From the NCBI RefSeq assembly GCF_019966535.1, contig NZ_JAIMID010000015.1, forward strand, positions 1 through 64,000: a stretch of DNA of 64,000 nt, read 5' to 3'. A program made the position numbers and the translations under genes. This document shows positions 25,421-34,111 of this stretch, one piece after another (the stretch's first letter is position 1; each line of letters opens with the position of its first letter). The notes under the pieces are model-generated. The model was not told where the DNA came from. It saw only the letters and a program-made list of their open reading frames with translations, and did not search any database. The stretch is from Mesobacterium pallidum. Lineage in GTDB: Bacteria > Pseudomonadota > Alphaproteobacteria > Rhodobacterales > Rhodobacteraceae.

Positions 25421-27544
25421 ATGAAGATTGCACCCGCCCAACGGCAGGAACTCGATTTCCTTCGCGACACGCTGGACAACCTTGAAAAGGCGGCCGGCCG
25501 TGACAAGCGCGACATCTTCCGTGGCCTGCGCAGGCGGCTGGACGGCTGGGCCGCCAAGGTCGCCGTCATCGGCCAGGTCAAGGCCGGCAAGTCGACCTTT
25601 CTCAACGCCTTCCTCTACAACCACGACTTTCTGCCCTCGGACGTGAACCCCTGGACCTCGGTCGTCACGAACATCCGCATCAACCTGCCGCAGGACCCGA
25701 TCTCGGGCGGCAGCTTCGAGTTCTTCGCCGAGAGGGACTGGGATGAGATCGTGTCGGGCGAATCGAAGATCCGCAAGCTGACCGAACAGCTGCTGCCGGG
25801 CTTTGACACCAAGCTGCTGCGCAAGCAGAGCGAGGAGATGCGCATCCGCGCCGAGGAACGCCTGGGCAAGAGCTTCAAGGACCTTCTGGGCACGGCACAT
25901 GATTACGACTTCGTCACCTCGGACCTGCTCAAGGCCTATGTCTGCGCCGGCCCCGGCATGAACGGCGGCAAGGTCACCGATGCGACCGGGCAGTATTCGG
26001 CCCTGACCAAGGTGGCCCATGTCTACACCCGCCTGCCGGAATTCCAGGTGCCGACGATCATCACCGATACACCCGGCGTGAACGATCCCTTCCTCGTGCG
26101 CGACGAATTCACCTGCCGCAGCCTCGACAAGTCGGACGTGTTCATCGTGGTCCTGTCGGCGCACCAGCCGCTGACCGACGTGGACATCGCGCTGATCCGC
26201 ATCCTGGCCAAGCAGGACAACAAGGACGTGATGATCTTCGTCAACCGGATCGACGAGCTGGACGACTACGACACCGACGTGCCGCGCGTGCTGGACGATG
26301 TGTCGCGCCGGCTGAAAGGGGCGATCCCCGACATCGATTTCAGCATCGTGGCCGGGTCCGGCTACATGGCCGACCTGACCCTGCAGGATGGCGAAGAGGC
26401 CGAGGAACAGCGCGCCGCTCTGGATGACGCCCGCCTCGCCCGCTATCTCAAGTCGCGCTACGGCCAGGTGCCCGAGGACCGCGACGACCGCCTTCTGCTG
26501 GCCTCGGGCATCGGCGCGATCAAGTCCGAGCTGTCCAAGGTGATCGACCGTGGCATCGGCTCGAGCCAGCTGGCCACGATCAAGGGCGACATCCGGGCCG
26601 AGCTCGAGGGCGTTCTGTTCGTCAACCGGCGCGCGCGCGACACGCTGCAGACCCAGGTGAGCCACATCAACGGCGACGTGGCGGCCATGGCGATTTCCGA
26701 CCTCAAGGGCGAGATCGAGACGCTCAAGGCCCTGCACGCCAAGCTCGAAGAGCAGGCCGACAGCACCGAGGTCCAGATCGAGAAGGTCGTCGGCAAGGCC
26801 TGGTCGCGGCTGGAAAAGCGCCTGCTGGGCTGCATCGAGACCTTCGTGGACAACCAGAAGACCGCGTTCGAGAGCCACCTGTTCGCAAGCAAGGTGCGCG
26901 GCGGCGGGTCGGGCAAGTCCCTGACCATCGACCTGGCACCCCTGCAGCGCGCCATGGAACGCGAGGTCGAGACCGCCTGGACCGCCTCGCGCACTGGCAA
27001 CGACGTGGTGCTGAACAACTGCCTGACGGCCTGCCGGCAGATCCTCAAGGACAGCTACGGCGACGATACCGCGGCGATCACGCTGGATGACCTGCCGCAC
27101 CAGGACTTCGTGTCGACCCTGACGCTGGCGCAGCCGGCGCTCAAGGTGAACCTGATCGCCAACCGGTCCTGGGCGTTCTGGAAGAAAAAGACGTTCAACG
27201 TGGAAAAGACGCTCGAGGCGCTGCGGACCATCGCCGCCGAAGAGCTGCGGCCGCCGATCGAAAAGATCCTCGCGGCCTTCAACGAGGCCCAGATCGAACG
27301 GGCCACGGCCGGCAACGACCGCATCCACGTCATGCTGCGCATGTTCGAATCCTCGTTCAACCAGCGCATGCACGGGATGAAGAAGGAAATGATCGAATAC
27401 GAGAAGGTCGCGAGCGATCCGGATTTCCGCCGCGTGATCGTGCAGCGGGTCCAAAGCCAGATGGAAGTGATCGAGCGACGCCTGATCAACCTCTCGGCCA
27501 TCGAAAGCTCGCTCGCCCGATCCGACCTGGCAAAAGCGGCATAG
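25421..27544 (+). CDS. Bacterial dynamin-like GTPase, large member 2 (pair 2)
   Basis: 707 residues. G1 GQVKAGKST at 51-59, LPSDVNPWTSVVT after it, G3 DTPG at 216-219, G4 NRID at 275-278, then a long helical stalk from about residue 390. A coiled-coil-like stretch (about 415-460) contains LKALHAKLEEQADS. The C-terminal aromatic basic segment is NRSWAFWKKKT at 581-591, equivalent in place to the WWQKIW of member 1. Start ATG 25421 follows GAGGGAAG, only 8 bases after the small GTPase stop. Sequence identity to members 1 and 3 is obvious around the G motifs but low elsewhere, so the duplications are old. Confidence 0.9.
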   Translation: MKIAPAQRQELDFLRDTLDNLEKAAGRDKRDIFRGLRRRLDGWAAKVAVIGQVKAGKSTFLNAFLYNHDFLPSDVNPWTSVVTNIRINLPQDPISGGSFEFFAERDWDEIVSGESKIRKLTEQLLPGFDTKLLRKQSEEMRIRAEERLGKSFKDLLGTAHDYDFVTSDLLKAYVCAGPGMNGGKVTDATGQYSALTKVAHVYTRLPEFQVPTIITDTPGVNDPFLVRDEFTCRSLDKSDVFIVVLSAHQPLTDVDIALIRILAKQDNKDVMIFVNRIDELDDYDTDVPRVLDDVSRRLKGAIPDIDFSIVAGSGYMADLTLQDGEEAEEQRAALDDARLARYLKSRYGQVPEDRDDRLLLASGIGAIKSELSKVIDRGIGSSQLATIKGDIRAELEGVLFVNRRARDTLQTQVSHINGDVAAMAISDLKGEIETLKALHAKLEEQADSTEVQIEKVVGKAWSRLEKRLLGCIETFVDNQKTAFESHLFASKVRGGGSGKSLTIDLAPLQRAMEREVETAWTASRTGNDVVLNNCLTACRQILKDSYGDDTAAITLDDLPHQDFVSTLTLAQPALKVNLIANRSWAFWKKKTFNVEKTLEALRTIAAEELRPPIEKILAAFNEAQIERATAGNDRIHVMLRMFESSFNQRMHGMKKEMIEYEKVASDPDFRRVIVQRVQSQMEVIERRLINLSAIESSLARSDLAKAA

Positions 27545-27554
27545 GAGACGACTG

Positions 27555-28421
27555 ATGTTGATCCAGCGCGAACCCGGCACTACCCGAATTGTCATCTGCG
27601 GCGAGGTTTCCTCGGGGAAATCGACCGTCCTGAACTGCCTGCTGCGCGAGCGGCTGCTGCCCGACAACCTGGGCGCTCCCGTCCGGCCCTATGTGGCGGC
27701 CCGCTGGGCACCCAGCCGCCGCGTGCAGTCGGCCTTTCCCGACGGCACCATCCTGACGCCCGAGTTCGGCGACCATGAGGCGCTGCGCGGCGCCGACCGG
27801 ATATTGATCCACTCCAGCGCCCGGCACGTGAAGTCCTACGAGTTCCTCGAACTGCCGCTGACCACCGCGGACGAGCTGACGGACGATCACTTTGCCCTCG
27901 TGCGCTCGGCCGACGTGCTGATCTGGGTGACCATCGCCTCGCAGGCCTGGCGCCTGACCGAGCAGCGCATCCTCGACGAGCTCGAGACCGTGATCCCCGG
28001 CCGCACCATCCTGGCCATCTCGCGCGCGGACAAGCTGCGCACCAGGCGCGACTCCGAAAAGCTGATGGCCCGGATCGAGGCCGAGACGATGGACTATTTC
28101 GACGCCGCGCATTTCGTCCATGGCACCCGCGACCTGGTCGCCACGGCCGGCAAGTCGCGCCAGGCCTGGGAAGAGACCGGCGGCGCCGCCATCATGGACC
28201 GGATCGAAGAGCTGATGGCCCGTCCGTCGGCGCGCGGCATCGGCGAAGGCGACGACTTTTCTGACGCCACGAGCGTGATGGCAAATGGCCACAATTCGCC
28301 CACAGGCGTTACCAATATTCACCATGAATCGGGTCTAGGGTCCGAGGTTGACGTCGATTGCGTCTTCCGGTCCGTGCGCGCCGGCGAGGGGGCGTCCCCC
28401 CAGGCCGAATACCCGTCGTAA
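27555..28421 (+). CDS. Small dynamin-superfamily GTPase 2, degenerate G3 (pair 2)
   Basis: 288 residues. G1 is intact (GEVSSGKST at 16-24). Where the other small members have D-T-P-G, this one reads ELPLTTADEL (about 99-108), so the metal/water-coordinating G3 motif is lost. The signature WVTIASQAWRLTE (QAWR at 130-133) is kept, and SRAD at 156-159 stands at the G4 position. It may bind nucleotide without efficient hydrolysis and act as a scaffold or inhibitor; this is inference. GGAGAC precedes ATG 27555, 10 bases after the large partner. The C-terminal 40 residues are low-complexity and polar. Confidence 0.78.
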   Translation: MLIQREPGTTRIVICGEVSSGKSTVLNCLLRERLLPDNLGAPVRPYVAARWAPSRRVQSAFPDGTILTPEFGDHEALRGADRILIHSSARHVKSYEFLELPLTTADELTDDHFALVRSADVLIWVTIASQAWRLTEQRILDELETVIPGRTILAISRADKLRTRRDSEKLMARIEAETMDYFDAAHFVHGTRDLVATAGKSRQAWEETGGAAIMDRIEELMARPSARGIGEGDDFSDATSVMANGHNSPTGVTNIHHESGLGSEVDVDCVFRSVRAGEGASPQAEYPS

Positions 28422-28561
28422 GGTCCGATCCGTCGCAGAGGCCGAGCAGCCCGAACCCGACGAGACATTGTGATGAATGATCGCCTCGGCTGGTCCGGCC
28501 GGGGCGCGAGGTATGCTGCGGTATGAAACCCGCCGCGGCGTGTGCGAGTACGGAGACACAC

Positions 28562-30631
28562 ATGAGAGATATCGCTTCCTCTATCGACTACGCTCGGGCC
28601 AGGGCCGCGGGTCCGGTGAACCGCAAGCTGCTGTCGCATGGGTCCGAGGCGATCCGCCCGTTCTTCCGGACGCTCGACACGCTGCGCGAGGATGTGCAGG
28701 CCCAGGTGCGCGGCGCCGATGCCAGCGTGCAGCGCAAGCTGAACCTGCTGCTGCGCAAGATCGACAGCTTCGAGGCGTCCGTGACGCTGATCGGCCAGGT
28801 CAAGGCCGGCAAGACCGCGCTGTCGAACGTGCTGAGCGGCGACATCGGCCTGCTGCCGTCGGACGTGAATCCCTGGACCTCGGTCGTGACCTCGATCCAC
28901 ATGAACGCCCGCAACGCCGATCCCAAGGTGCGGGCGGCGTTCGAGTTCTTTGCCGCGGACGAATGGGACAAGCTGGTCAAGGGCGGCGGACGCATGGGCG
29001 AACTGGCCGGCCGGGCCGGTGCCGAGGACGACCTTGCCAAGCTGCGCAGCCAGATCGACGAGCTGCGCGCGACCGCGCAGGCCCGGCTGGGCACCATGTA
29101 CGAGGCGCTGCTGGGCAAGACTCACACGTTCGACCATGTCGATGCCGAGTTGATGGAGCGCTACGTCTGCCTGGGCGATCCCGAAGAGATCGCGGACAAT
29201 CCCGACAGCCAGCAGGGCCGCTTTTCCGACCTGATCAAGTCGGCCGACATCTGGCTGGACGTGCCCGAGATCGGCGGCCCGCTTGTGCTGCGCGACACCC
29301 CCGGCGTCAACGACACCTTCATGGTGCGCGAACAGATCACCATCCGGGCGCTGCGCGGCTCAAAGGTCTGCGTCGTGGTGCTGTCGGCCCACGAGGCGCT
29401 GAACACCACCGACCTTGCGCTGGTGCGCCTGATCTCGAACTACGAGCACCGCCAGGTGGTCCTGTTCGTCAACCGTATCGACGAGCTGCCGCAGCCGGGC
29501 ACCCAGGTGCCCGAGATCCTCGGCTCGATCCGCAGCACGCTCAAGCGCTACCCCTCGCTCAAGGACGTCGAAGTCGTCTTTGGCAGCGCCCGCTGGGCCG
29601 AGATGGCGCTGAGCGGCGATTATTCCATGCTGGACGAAGAGTCCGAGGCGGCGCTCAGGGACTGGGCCCGCAACGGCGGCGTCGCAGCGGACAAGGATCG
29701 CGACACCCATGTCTGGAACCTGTCCGGCGTGCCAGCGCTGTTGCGCGCTGTGGGCGAACGCATCGTGGACGGGTCCGGCGCCGCACACCTGGAGGGTATC
29801 CGAGTGGAGTTGCAGAACATCTCGAGCGAGATCGAGGCCAAGACTGCCATCGGCAGCAGCGCAGCGGCGGCCGAGCGGCTGGCCAGCGTCGACAGCACCG
29901 AGCTGCGGACCGAGCTGAACCGCATGGCGGCCCGGGCGCAGTCCGAGTTCGACCGCACCATCGGCGGGCTGCGCGAGGGCTTCGGCCCGGCGCTGGAGAA
30001 GATCAAGGCCGACTACGTGGGCCGCGCCCGCGAGGCCCTGGTCCAGCACCTTCAGTCCAAGCCGGGCGAAGAGACCTGGACCTTCAACTCCTCGGGCCTG
30101 CGCCTTGTGCTGCGGACGGAATACGACCGCTTTGCCGCCGACGCCAAGGCCGCCGCGACCAGGATCTACGGGGAACTGGCCGCCGGCTACACCGCGGTCT
30201 ATGTCGACCGCCTGGGCATCGACATCGAGGGCTTCGAGATCGTGCCGCCAAGCGTGCCCAAGATCCCGCCGCCGGTGGGCCTGGGCAAGACCATCGCCGT
30301 CGATCTGGGCGACACCTGGTGGAAGCGCTGGTGGCAGCGCCGCCGCGGGCTGAAATCCCATGCCGAGGATTATGCCGCCCTGATCGAGGCCGAGATCGAG
30401 ACGATCCTGTCCGACCTGCGCGACAACCAGCTGGACGTGGTCTTCACCGACATGCGCAAGACCCTCGACCGCTTCCAGGTCGAGCAGGCGCAGACCGTCA
30501 TGGGCATCATCTTCGGCGCCGCGACCCTGCGCAAGCTGGCCAGCAACAACACCTTGGCCGCGGAAAGCTTCCGCACGCTCTACGAGACCGCCGTGAGCCG
30601 CAACGCCGCCGAGGCAGGGGCCCGCAAGTGA
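28562..30631 (+). CDS. Bacterial dynamin-like GTPase, large member 3 (pair 3)
   Basis: 689 residues from ATG 28562, chosen for CGGAG eight bases before it; an in-frame ATG at 28523 would add 13 residues without a ribosome site. G1 GQVKAGKT at 78-85, LLPSDVNPWTSVVT after it, G3 DTPG at 245-248, G4 NRID at 304-307. Helical stalk from about residue 400. The C-terminal aromatic basic segment DTWWKRWWQRRR at 584-595 is the strongest of the three and looks like an interfacial membrane anchor. Member 3 is closer to member 1 than to member 2 in the segment after G1 (both have GGGRxGELAxRAG-like loops). It overlaps the next gene by four bases. Confidence 0.9.
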   Translation: MRDIASSIDYARARAAGPVNRKLLSHGSEAIRPFFRTLDTLREDVQAQVRGADASVQRKLNLLLRKIDSFEASVTLIGQVKAGKTALSNVLSGDIGLLPSDVNPWTSVVTSIHMNARNADPKVRAAFEFFAADEWDKLVKGGGRMGELAGRAGAEDDLAKLRSQIDELRATAQARLGTMYEALLGKTHTFDHVDAELMERYVCLGDPEEIADNPDSQQGRFSDLIKSADIWLDVPEIGGPLVLRDTPGVNDTFMVREQITIRALRGSKVCVVVLSAHEALNTTDLALVRLISNYEHRQVVLFVNRIDELPQPGTQVPEILGSIRSTLKRYPSLKDVEVVFGSARWAEMALSGDYSMLDEESEAALRDWARNGGVAADKDRDTHVWNLSGVPALLRAVGERIVDGSGAAHLEGIRVELQNISSEIEAKTAIGSSAAAAERLASVDSTELRTELNRMAARAQSEFDRTIGGLREGFGPALEKIKADYVGRAREALVQHLQSKPGEETWTFNSSGLRLVLRTEYDRFAADAKAAATRIYGELAAGYTAVYVDRLGIDIEGFEIVPPSVPKIPPPVGLGKTIAVDLGDTWWKRWWQRRRGLKSHAEDYAALIEAEIETILSDLRDNQLDVVFTDMRKTLDRFQVEQAQTVMGIIFGAATLRKLASNNTLAAESFRTLYETAVSRNAAEAGARK

Positions 30632-32208
30632 CGCGCGACAGCATGACCGAACGCCCCGTGACCGCCGCCCAGTTCGACCGCCTGGCCAAGTGGAGCATGC
30701 GCAAGCCCGTCATGGCCCTGATGGGCGAATTCAGTTCGGGCAAGTCGACGCTGCTGAACCTGTTGATGGGCCAGGACATCCTGCCCACGCAGGTCACCGC
30801 GACCCGGATGCCGCCGGTCTGGCTGAGCCACGGCGACGCGGCACCCTACCGGATGGACCACGACGGCACCCGCCACAAGGTGAGCCTGTCGAACACCGGC
30901 GCGATCCCGATCACCAAGACCAGCTACATCCGTGTCTTCTGCAAGGCCGACATCCTCAAGCGTTGCGACCTGATCGACACGCCCGGCATCTCGGACCCGA
31001 ACATCAAGACCTCGTACTGGCTGCGCACGATCCGCTATGCCAATGCCGTCATGTGGTGCACCCATGCCGGCCAGGCCTGGCGCGAAAGCGAACGCGGCGC
31101 CTGGGAGGATCTGCCAAAGCGGTTGCGCGAGACCTCGATCCTGCTGGTCACCCGCAAGGACAAGATCACCTCGGACCGCGACCTGCTCAAGATCAAGCGC
31201 CGGCTGGAACGCGAGACCGAGCACCTGTTCAACGCCCGCATGTTCGTGTCGCTGACCAACGCCTTCAAGGCGCGCGAGGCTGGCAATGTGCTGGCCTGGG
31301 AAGACAGCGGCGCGGCGGAATTCGCCGACATGCTCGAGCAGATCATCGAAGGCGTCTACGTGCGGCGGAGCGACCTGCTGTCGCGCTACGTGGTCGGTTC
31401 GGGTGACAAGGCGCTCCGCCCGATGGCAGCGCCCGATGCCGGCCCGGAGACCGGAGGCATCCTCGGCTTCGTCGGGCAGGACGCAGGTGAGGCTGCGGCG
31501 GAGGAGGTTGACGCCCCCATGCTCGGTACCATGGCGGATGACGTAGGTGCCCCTGCACCGGCAGTCGGGATCGCGGCAGAGCAGGCAGATGCACCCGAAG
31601 CCGCGCCCGAGGTCACGGTGGAGAAGGCGGGCGCTCCCACTCCCTTGGCGGAGGAGGCAGAACGCCCCGAACCCGCGCCGGACGCTGCGCCCGAGGCAAA
31701 GGCCGAGGCAGCTCCCGTGCCGATCCGCGGCACCTCCTTCGTGCCGGTTCGCGTCGCCGATCCGGCCAGGAAGCGCGCGGCCCAGGCCGAACCCGCGACC
31801 AAGGTCGGGCCGATCAGTACCACGCCCGCGCCGGTCGTGGCACATGACGATGCCGAGACGCCGGGCTTCCAGTCCGCGGGGGCCGATCTCGACATCCGCA
31901 GCCACCGGCTGGCCGATCCCTCGGGCCGCGCGGACTCTGCCAAGCCCCGCGTGGATCTCGCCAGCTACCGCCTGCGCGACCCGTCGCCAGGCCGCGTGGA
32001 AACCGATGACGACCGTACGGATGTGCGGCCGGAAAGCCACGCCGAACCCGCCATGGGTGACCGCGAAGTGGACAGGATCCGGGCGCTTTGGAACGACGTC
32101 CGCCAGCAGCACGACCTGTCGCAGGTGCCCTCGCTTGTCCGCGCCGTCGAAGACCTGATCGACGACCTCGGGCAGGACCGGGACCTGCGCCAGAAGAAGT
32201 CGGCATAG
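30628..32208 (+). CDS. Small dynamin-superfamily GTPase 3 with long disordered tail (pair 3)
   Basis: 526 residues from GTG 30628, which overlaps the previous stop as GTGA; ATG 30643 is an alternative. G1 GEFSSGKST at 33-41, G3 DTPG at 117-120, G4 TRKD at 175-178, and the shared WCTHAGQAWRESE signature (QAWR 149-152). From about residue 270 the chain is Ala/Pro/Glu-rich and likely disordered for some 190 residues. Near its end are two copies of an S-H/Y-R-L-x-D-P-S element (SHRLADPS and SYRLRDPS), then a helical C-terminus with DREVDRIRALW. The tail may be a flexible tether or a binding site for other members. It is the last gene of the array; the next gene starts 313 bases later. Confidence 0.85.
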   Translation: MTRDSMTERPVTAAQFDRLAKWSMRKPVMALMGEFSSGKSTLLNLLMGQDILPTQVTATRMPPVWLSHGDAAPYRMDHDGTRHKVSLSNTGAIPITKTSYIRVFCKADILKRCDLIDTPGISDPNIKTSYWLRTIRYANAVMWCTHAGQAWRESERGAWEDLPKRLRETSILLVTRKDKITSDRDLLKIKRRLERETEHLFNARMFVSLTNAFKAREAGNVLAWEDSGAAEFADMLEQIIEGVYVRRSDLLSRYVVGSGDKALRPMAAPDAGPETGGILGFVGQDAGEAAAEEVDAPMLGTMADDVGAPAPAVGIAAEQADAPEAAPEVTVEKAGAPTPLAEEAERPEPAPDAAPEAKAEAAPVPIRGTSFVPVRVADPARKRAAQAEPATKVGPISTTPAPVVAHDDAETPGFQSAGADLDIRSHRLADPSGRADSAKPRVDLASYRLRDPSPGRVETDDDRTDVRPESHAEPAMGDREVDRIRALWNDVRQQHDLSQVPSLVRAVEDLIDDLGQDRDLRQKKSA

Positions 32209-32521
32209 GCGACCGTGTCGCAGGGTCGCGGGACACAAGACATGTCCGCGCAGAGCCATGTTGCGGCATCGGCTGCGGCGCAAGGCAGCGCGCCCGGATG
32301 GGCACGCGCCGGCGTCTGACCCGCACGCGGTGGCCCAGGCCTCCGCAGCGCGGCTTGCCTGTCCGCCCGATGCCCGCGACATCGGCTGGATCAAGGCGCA
32401 ATTCGTTGCCCCGGTACCGAACACGGTCTTGTCCGGCCCCCGGCACACCAGCGTCGAACTCCCGGCACATTCGAATGGTCAAGAGATACTGATCGTGGAA
32501 TACGTGGCGGAGGGGCTGGGC
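32209..32521 (+). other. Gap between the dynamin array and the reductase-globin gene
   Basis: 313 bases. The frame of the downstream reductase-globin gene stays open through most of it, but the predicted residues are not recognisable and there is no good ribosome site for earlier starts. A 25-codon frame from ATG 32241 is the only other candidate and has no support. No clear terminator is visible, so read-through from the dynamin array is possible. GGCGGAGGGG at about 32507-32516 is the ribosome site for ATG 32522. Confidence 0.45.
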
Positions 32522-34075
32522 ATGTTGTCGGGAAACTGGATCAAGTTCGCGGGCCGCAAGTACATCGTCGGCGCCGGGGAGCCTGTGCTGGACGCGATGC
32601 TGCGCCAGGGCGCGCCGGTCAGGTTCTCGTGCCGCAAGGGCACCTGCCGGACCTGCATGTTGCAGGCCGAAAGCGGCGATCCGGGCCGCGAGGCGGTCGA
32701 GCGCCTGCCGCAGGAGTATCGCGAGATGGGGATGTTCCTGCCCTGCTGCGCCACCAGGGTGACCACGGTCGAGGCCAGGCTGCCCGACCTGACGCACCGC
32801 ACCCACACAGCCATGGTCGCCGAGACGGTGACGCCCGCGCCGGGCATCGTGATCCTGCGGCTGGAACCCATGACCGAGCTCGACTGGCAGCCCGGCCAGG
32901 TCATCGGGTTGATGAACCCAGCTGGCGACCTGCGCCGCTATTCCATCGTCTCGACCAAGGCCGATGACTTCCTAGAGATCCACGTGCGGATCTACGAGGG
33001 CGGCGCGGTCAGCGGTTGGGTCGCGGGCCTGTCGGCGGGGGACAAGGTCACCTTCCAGGCGCCCATGGGCGATTTCACCTACCGCCGCCAGATGCTGGAC
33101 CGCCCGCTGCTGCTGATCGGCACCGGCACCGGGGGCGGCGTGCTGACCGGCATCCTGCGCGCCGCGCTGGACGCGGGCCACGCGGGGCCGATCCACCTTT
33201 ATCTCGGCGGCCGGACGGGCGATGACCTTTACCTTGACGATCACGTGCATCCGCTGCCCGGGGACCGTGTGACCGTGCTCCAGGCCGCCTCGCGCGAGGC
33301 TTACGGCTGCATTCCGGCGGCGCGGGTGGGCACGCTGGCCTTCGACTGGCATCGCGACCTCGGCGAGACCGAGGTGTTCCTGTGCGGCACGTCCGACATG
33401 ATCGAAAGCGCCCGCATCCGCGCCCTGCAAAACGGTGCCGCGCTGGACCGCATCCATTCGGAGTCCTTCGATACGCCAAAGCCTTACGTCACTACAAATG
33501 CCGCCAGGCTCAAGGCGAAACGGCGCGACCAGGGCCTGTGGGAGGCGCTGGAGCATGGCGCGAAACTGACCGACATCCTGATCGATTTCTATACGCATGT
33601 GTATGCCGACCAGCAGCTCGCGCCCTGCTTTCACCGTGTCACGAAAAGCCGGGCGATCGAAAAGCAGTACACCTTCCTGCAGGACCTGTTTTCCGGCACC
33701 CGGCTCCATCTCTGTGAAGAACCGTTCAACGCGCCTCAGTGGATGGTCCTCACCGACGAGCTGTTCGATCACCTCGAAAAGATGTTCCTTGACGTGGTCC
33801 GTCGGCACGGGCTGGCCGAGCCGCTGATCCATCGGTGGGCCGCGTTGCACGAGACCTTCCGCCGCGATCTCGTCAAATCGGCCACGCGCGGCATCCTGCG
33901 CAACGGGGTCGAGGTCGACCTTGATGGCTTCAGCCAAGAGATCATGGAGATTGGATCGGTCTGCGACGGTTGCCATGCCGAGATCATGGCCGGCGAGGCG
34001 GTTCTCATGCACAACCGCACGGGCGAGGCGTTCTGCCAGACCTGCGAGGGACACCAGAAGGTCGAGGCGGCCTGA
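32522..34075 (+). CDS. Ferredoxin-FAD/NAD reductase-globin-zinc ribbon fusion protein
   Basis: 517 residues in four parts. (i) Residues 5-95: plant-type [2Fe-2S] ferredoxin, C37, C42, C45 and C75. (ii) 96-320: flavin/NAD reductase with RRYSIVS at 138-144 and the nucleotide loop LLLIGTGTGGG at 197-206, ending at FLCGTSDM. (iii) About 345-455: a truncated-haemoglobin-like domain (DFYTHVYADQQLAPCF ... LFDHLEKMF). Aligned on G392, A404 and F415, the proximal haem His position is Pro405. (iv) 480-510: C481-x2-C484 and C505-x2-C508, a zinc-ribbon-like end. A reductase-globin resembles flavohaemoglobin with domain order reversed; without the proximal His it may be a redox or gas sensor rather than an NO dioxygenase. 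ATG 32522 follows GGAGGGG. Confidence 0.82.
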   Translation: MLSGNWIKFAGRKYIVGAGEPVLDAMLRQGAPVRFSCRKGTCRTCMLQAESGDPGREAVERLPQEYREMGMFLPCCATRVTTVEARLPDLTHRTHTAMVAETVTPAPGIVILRLEPMTELDWQPGQVIGLMNPAGDLRRYSIVSTKADDFLEIHVRIYEGGAVSGWVAGLSAGDKVTFQAPMGDFTYRRQMLDRPLLLIGTGTGGGVLTGILRAALDAGHAGPIHLYLGGRTGDDLYLDDHVHPLPGDRVTVLQAASREAYGCIPAARVGTLAFDWHRDLGETEVFLCGTSDMIESARIRALQNGAALDRIHSESFDTPKPYVTTNAARLKAKRRDQGLWEALEHGAKLTDILIDFYTHVYADQQLAPCFHRVTKSRAIEKQYTFLQDLFSGTRLHLCEEPFNAPQWMVLTDELFDHLEKMFLDVVRRHGLAEPLIHRWAALHETFRRDLVKSATRGILRNGVEVDLDGFSQEIMEIGSVCDGCHAEIMAGEAVLMHNRTGEAFCQTCEGHQKVEAA

Positions 34076-34111
34076 CGGGCACACGGGAAATGGGCCATCG
34101 GTTTGAAGGAC

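Noticed and set aside
28477..30627. Alternative frame upstream of the third small GTPase that would fuse it to about 700 more residues
   Set aside because: The upstream part is the out-of-frame shadow of the large dynamin gene; true start is GTG 30628 or ATG 30643.
22309..32208. Magnetosome or photosynthetic membrane gene cluster as explanation of the dynamin array
   Set aside because: None of the expected neighbouring genes (mam, puf, bch) is present; the only close partner is the reductase-globin fusion.
32258..32521. N-terminal extension of the reductase-globin protein by about 88 residues
   Set aside because: Frame is open but residues look non-protein-like and only ATG 32522 has a good ribosome site. 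Kept as uncertain.
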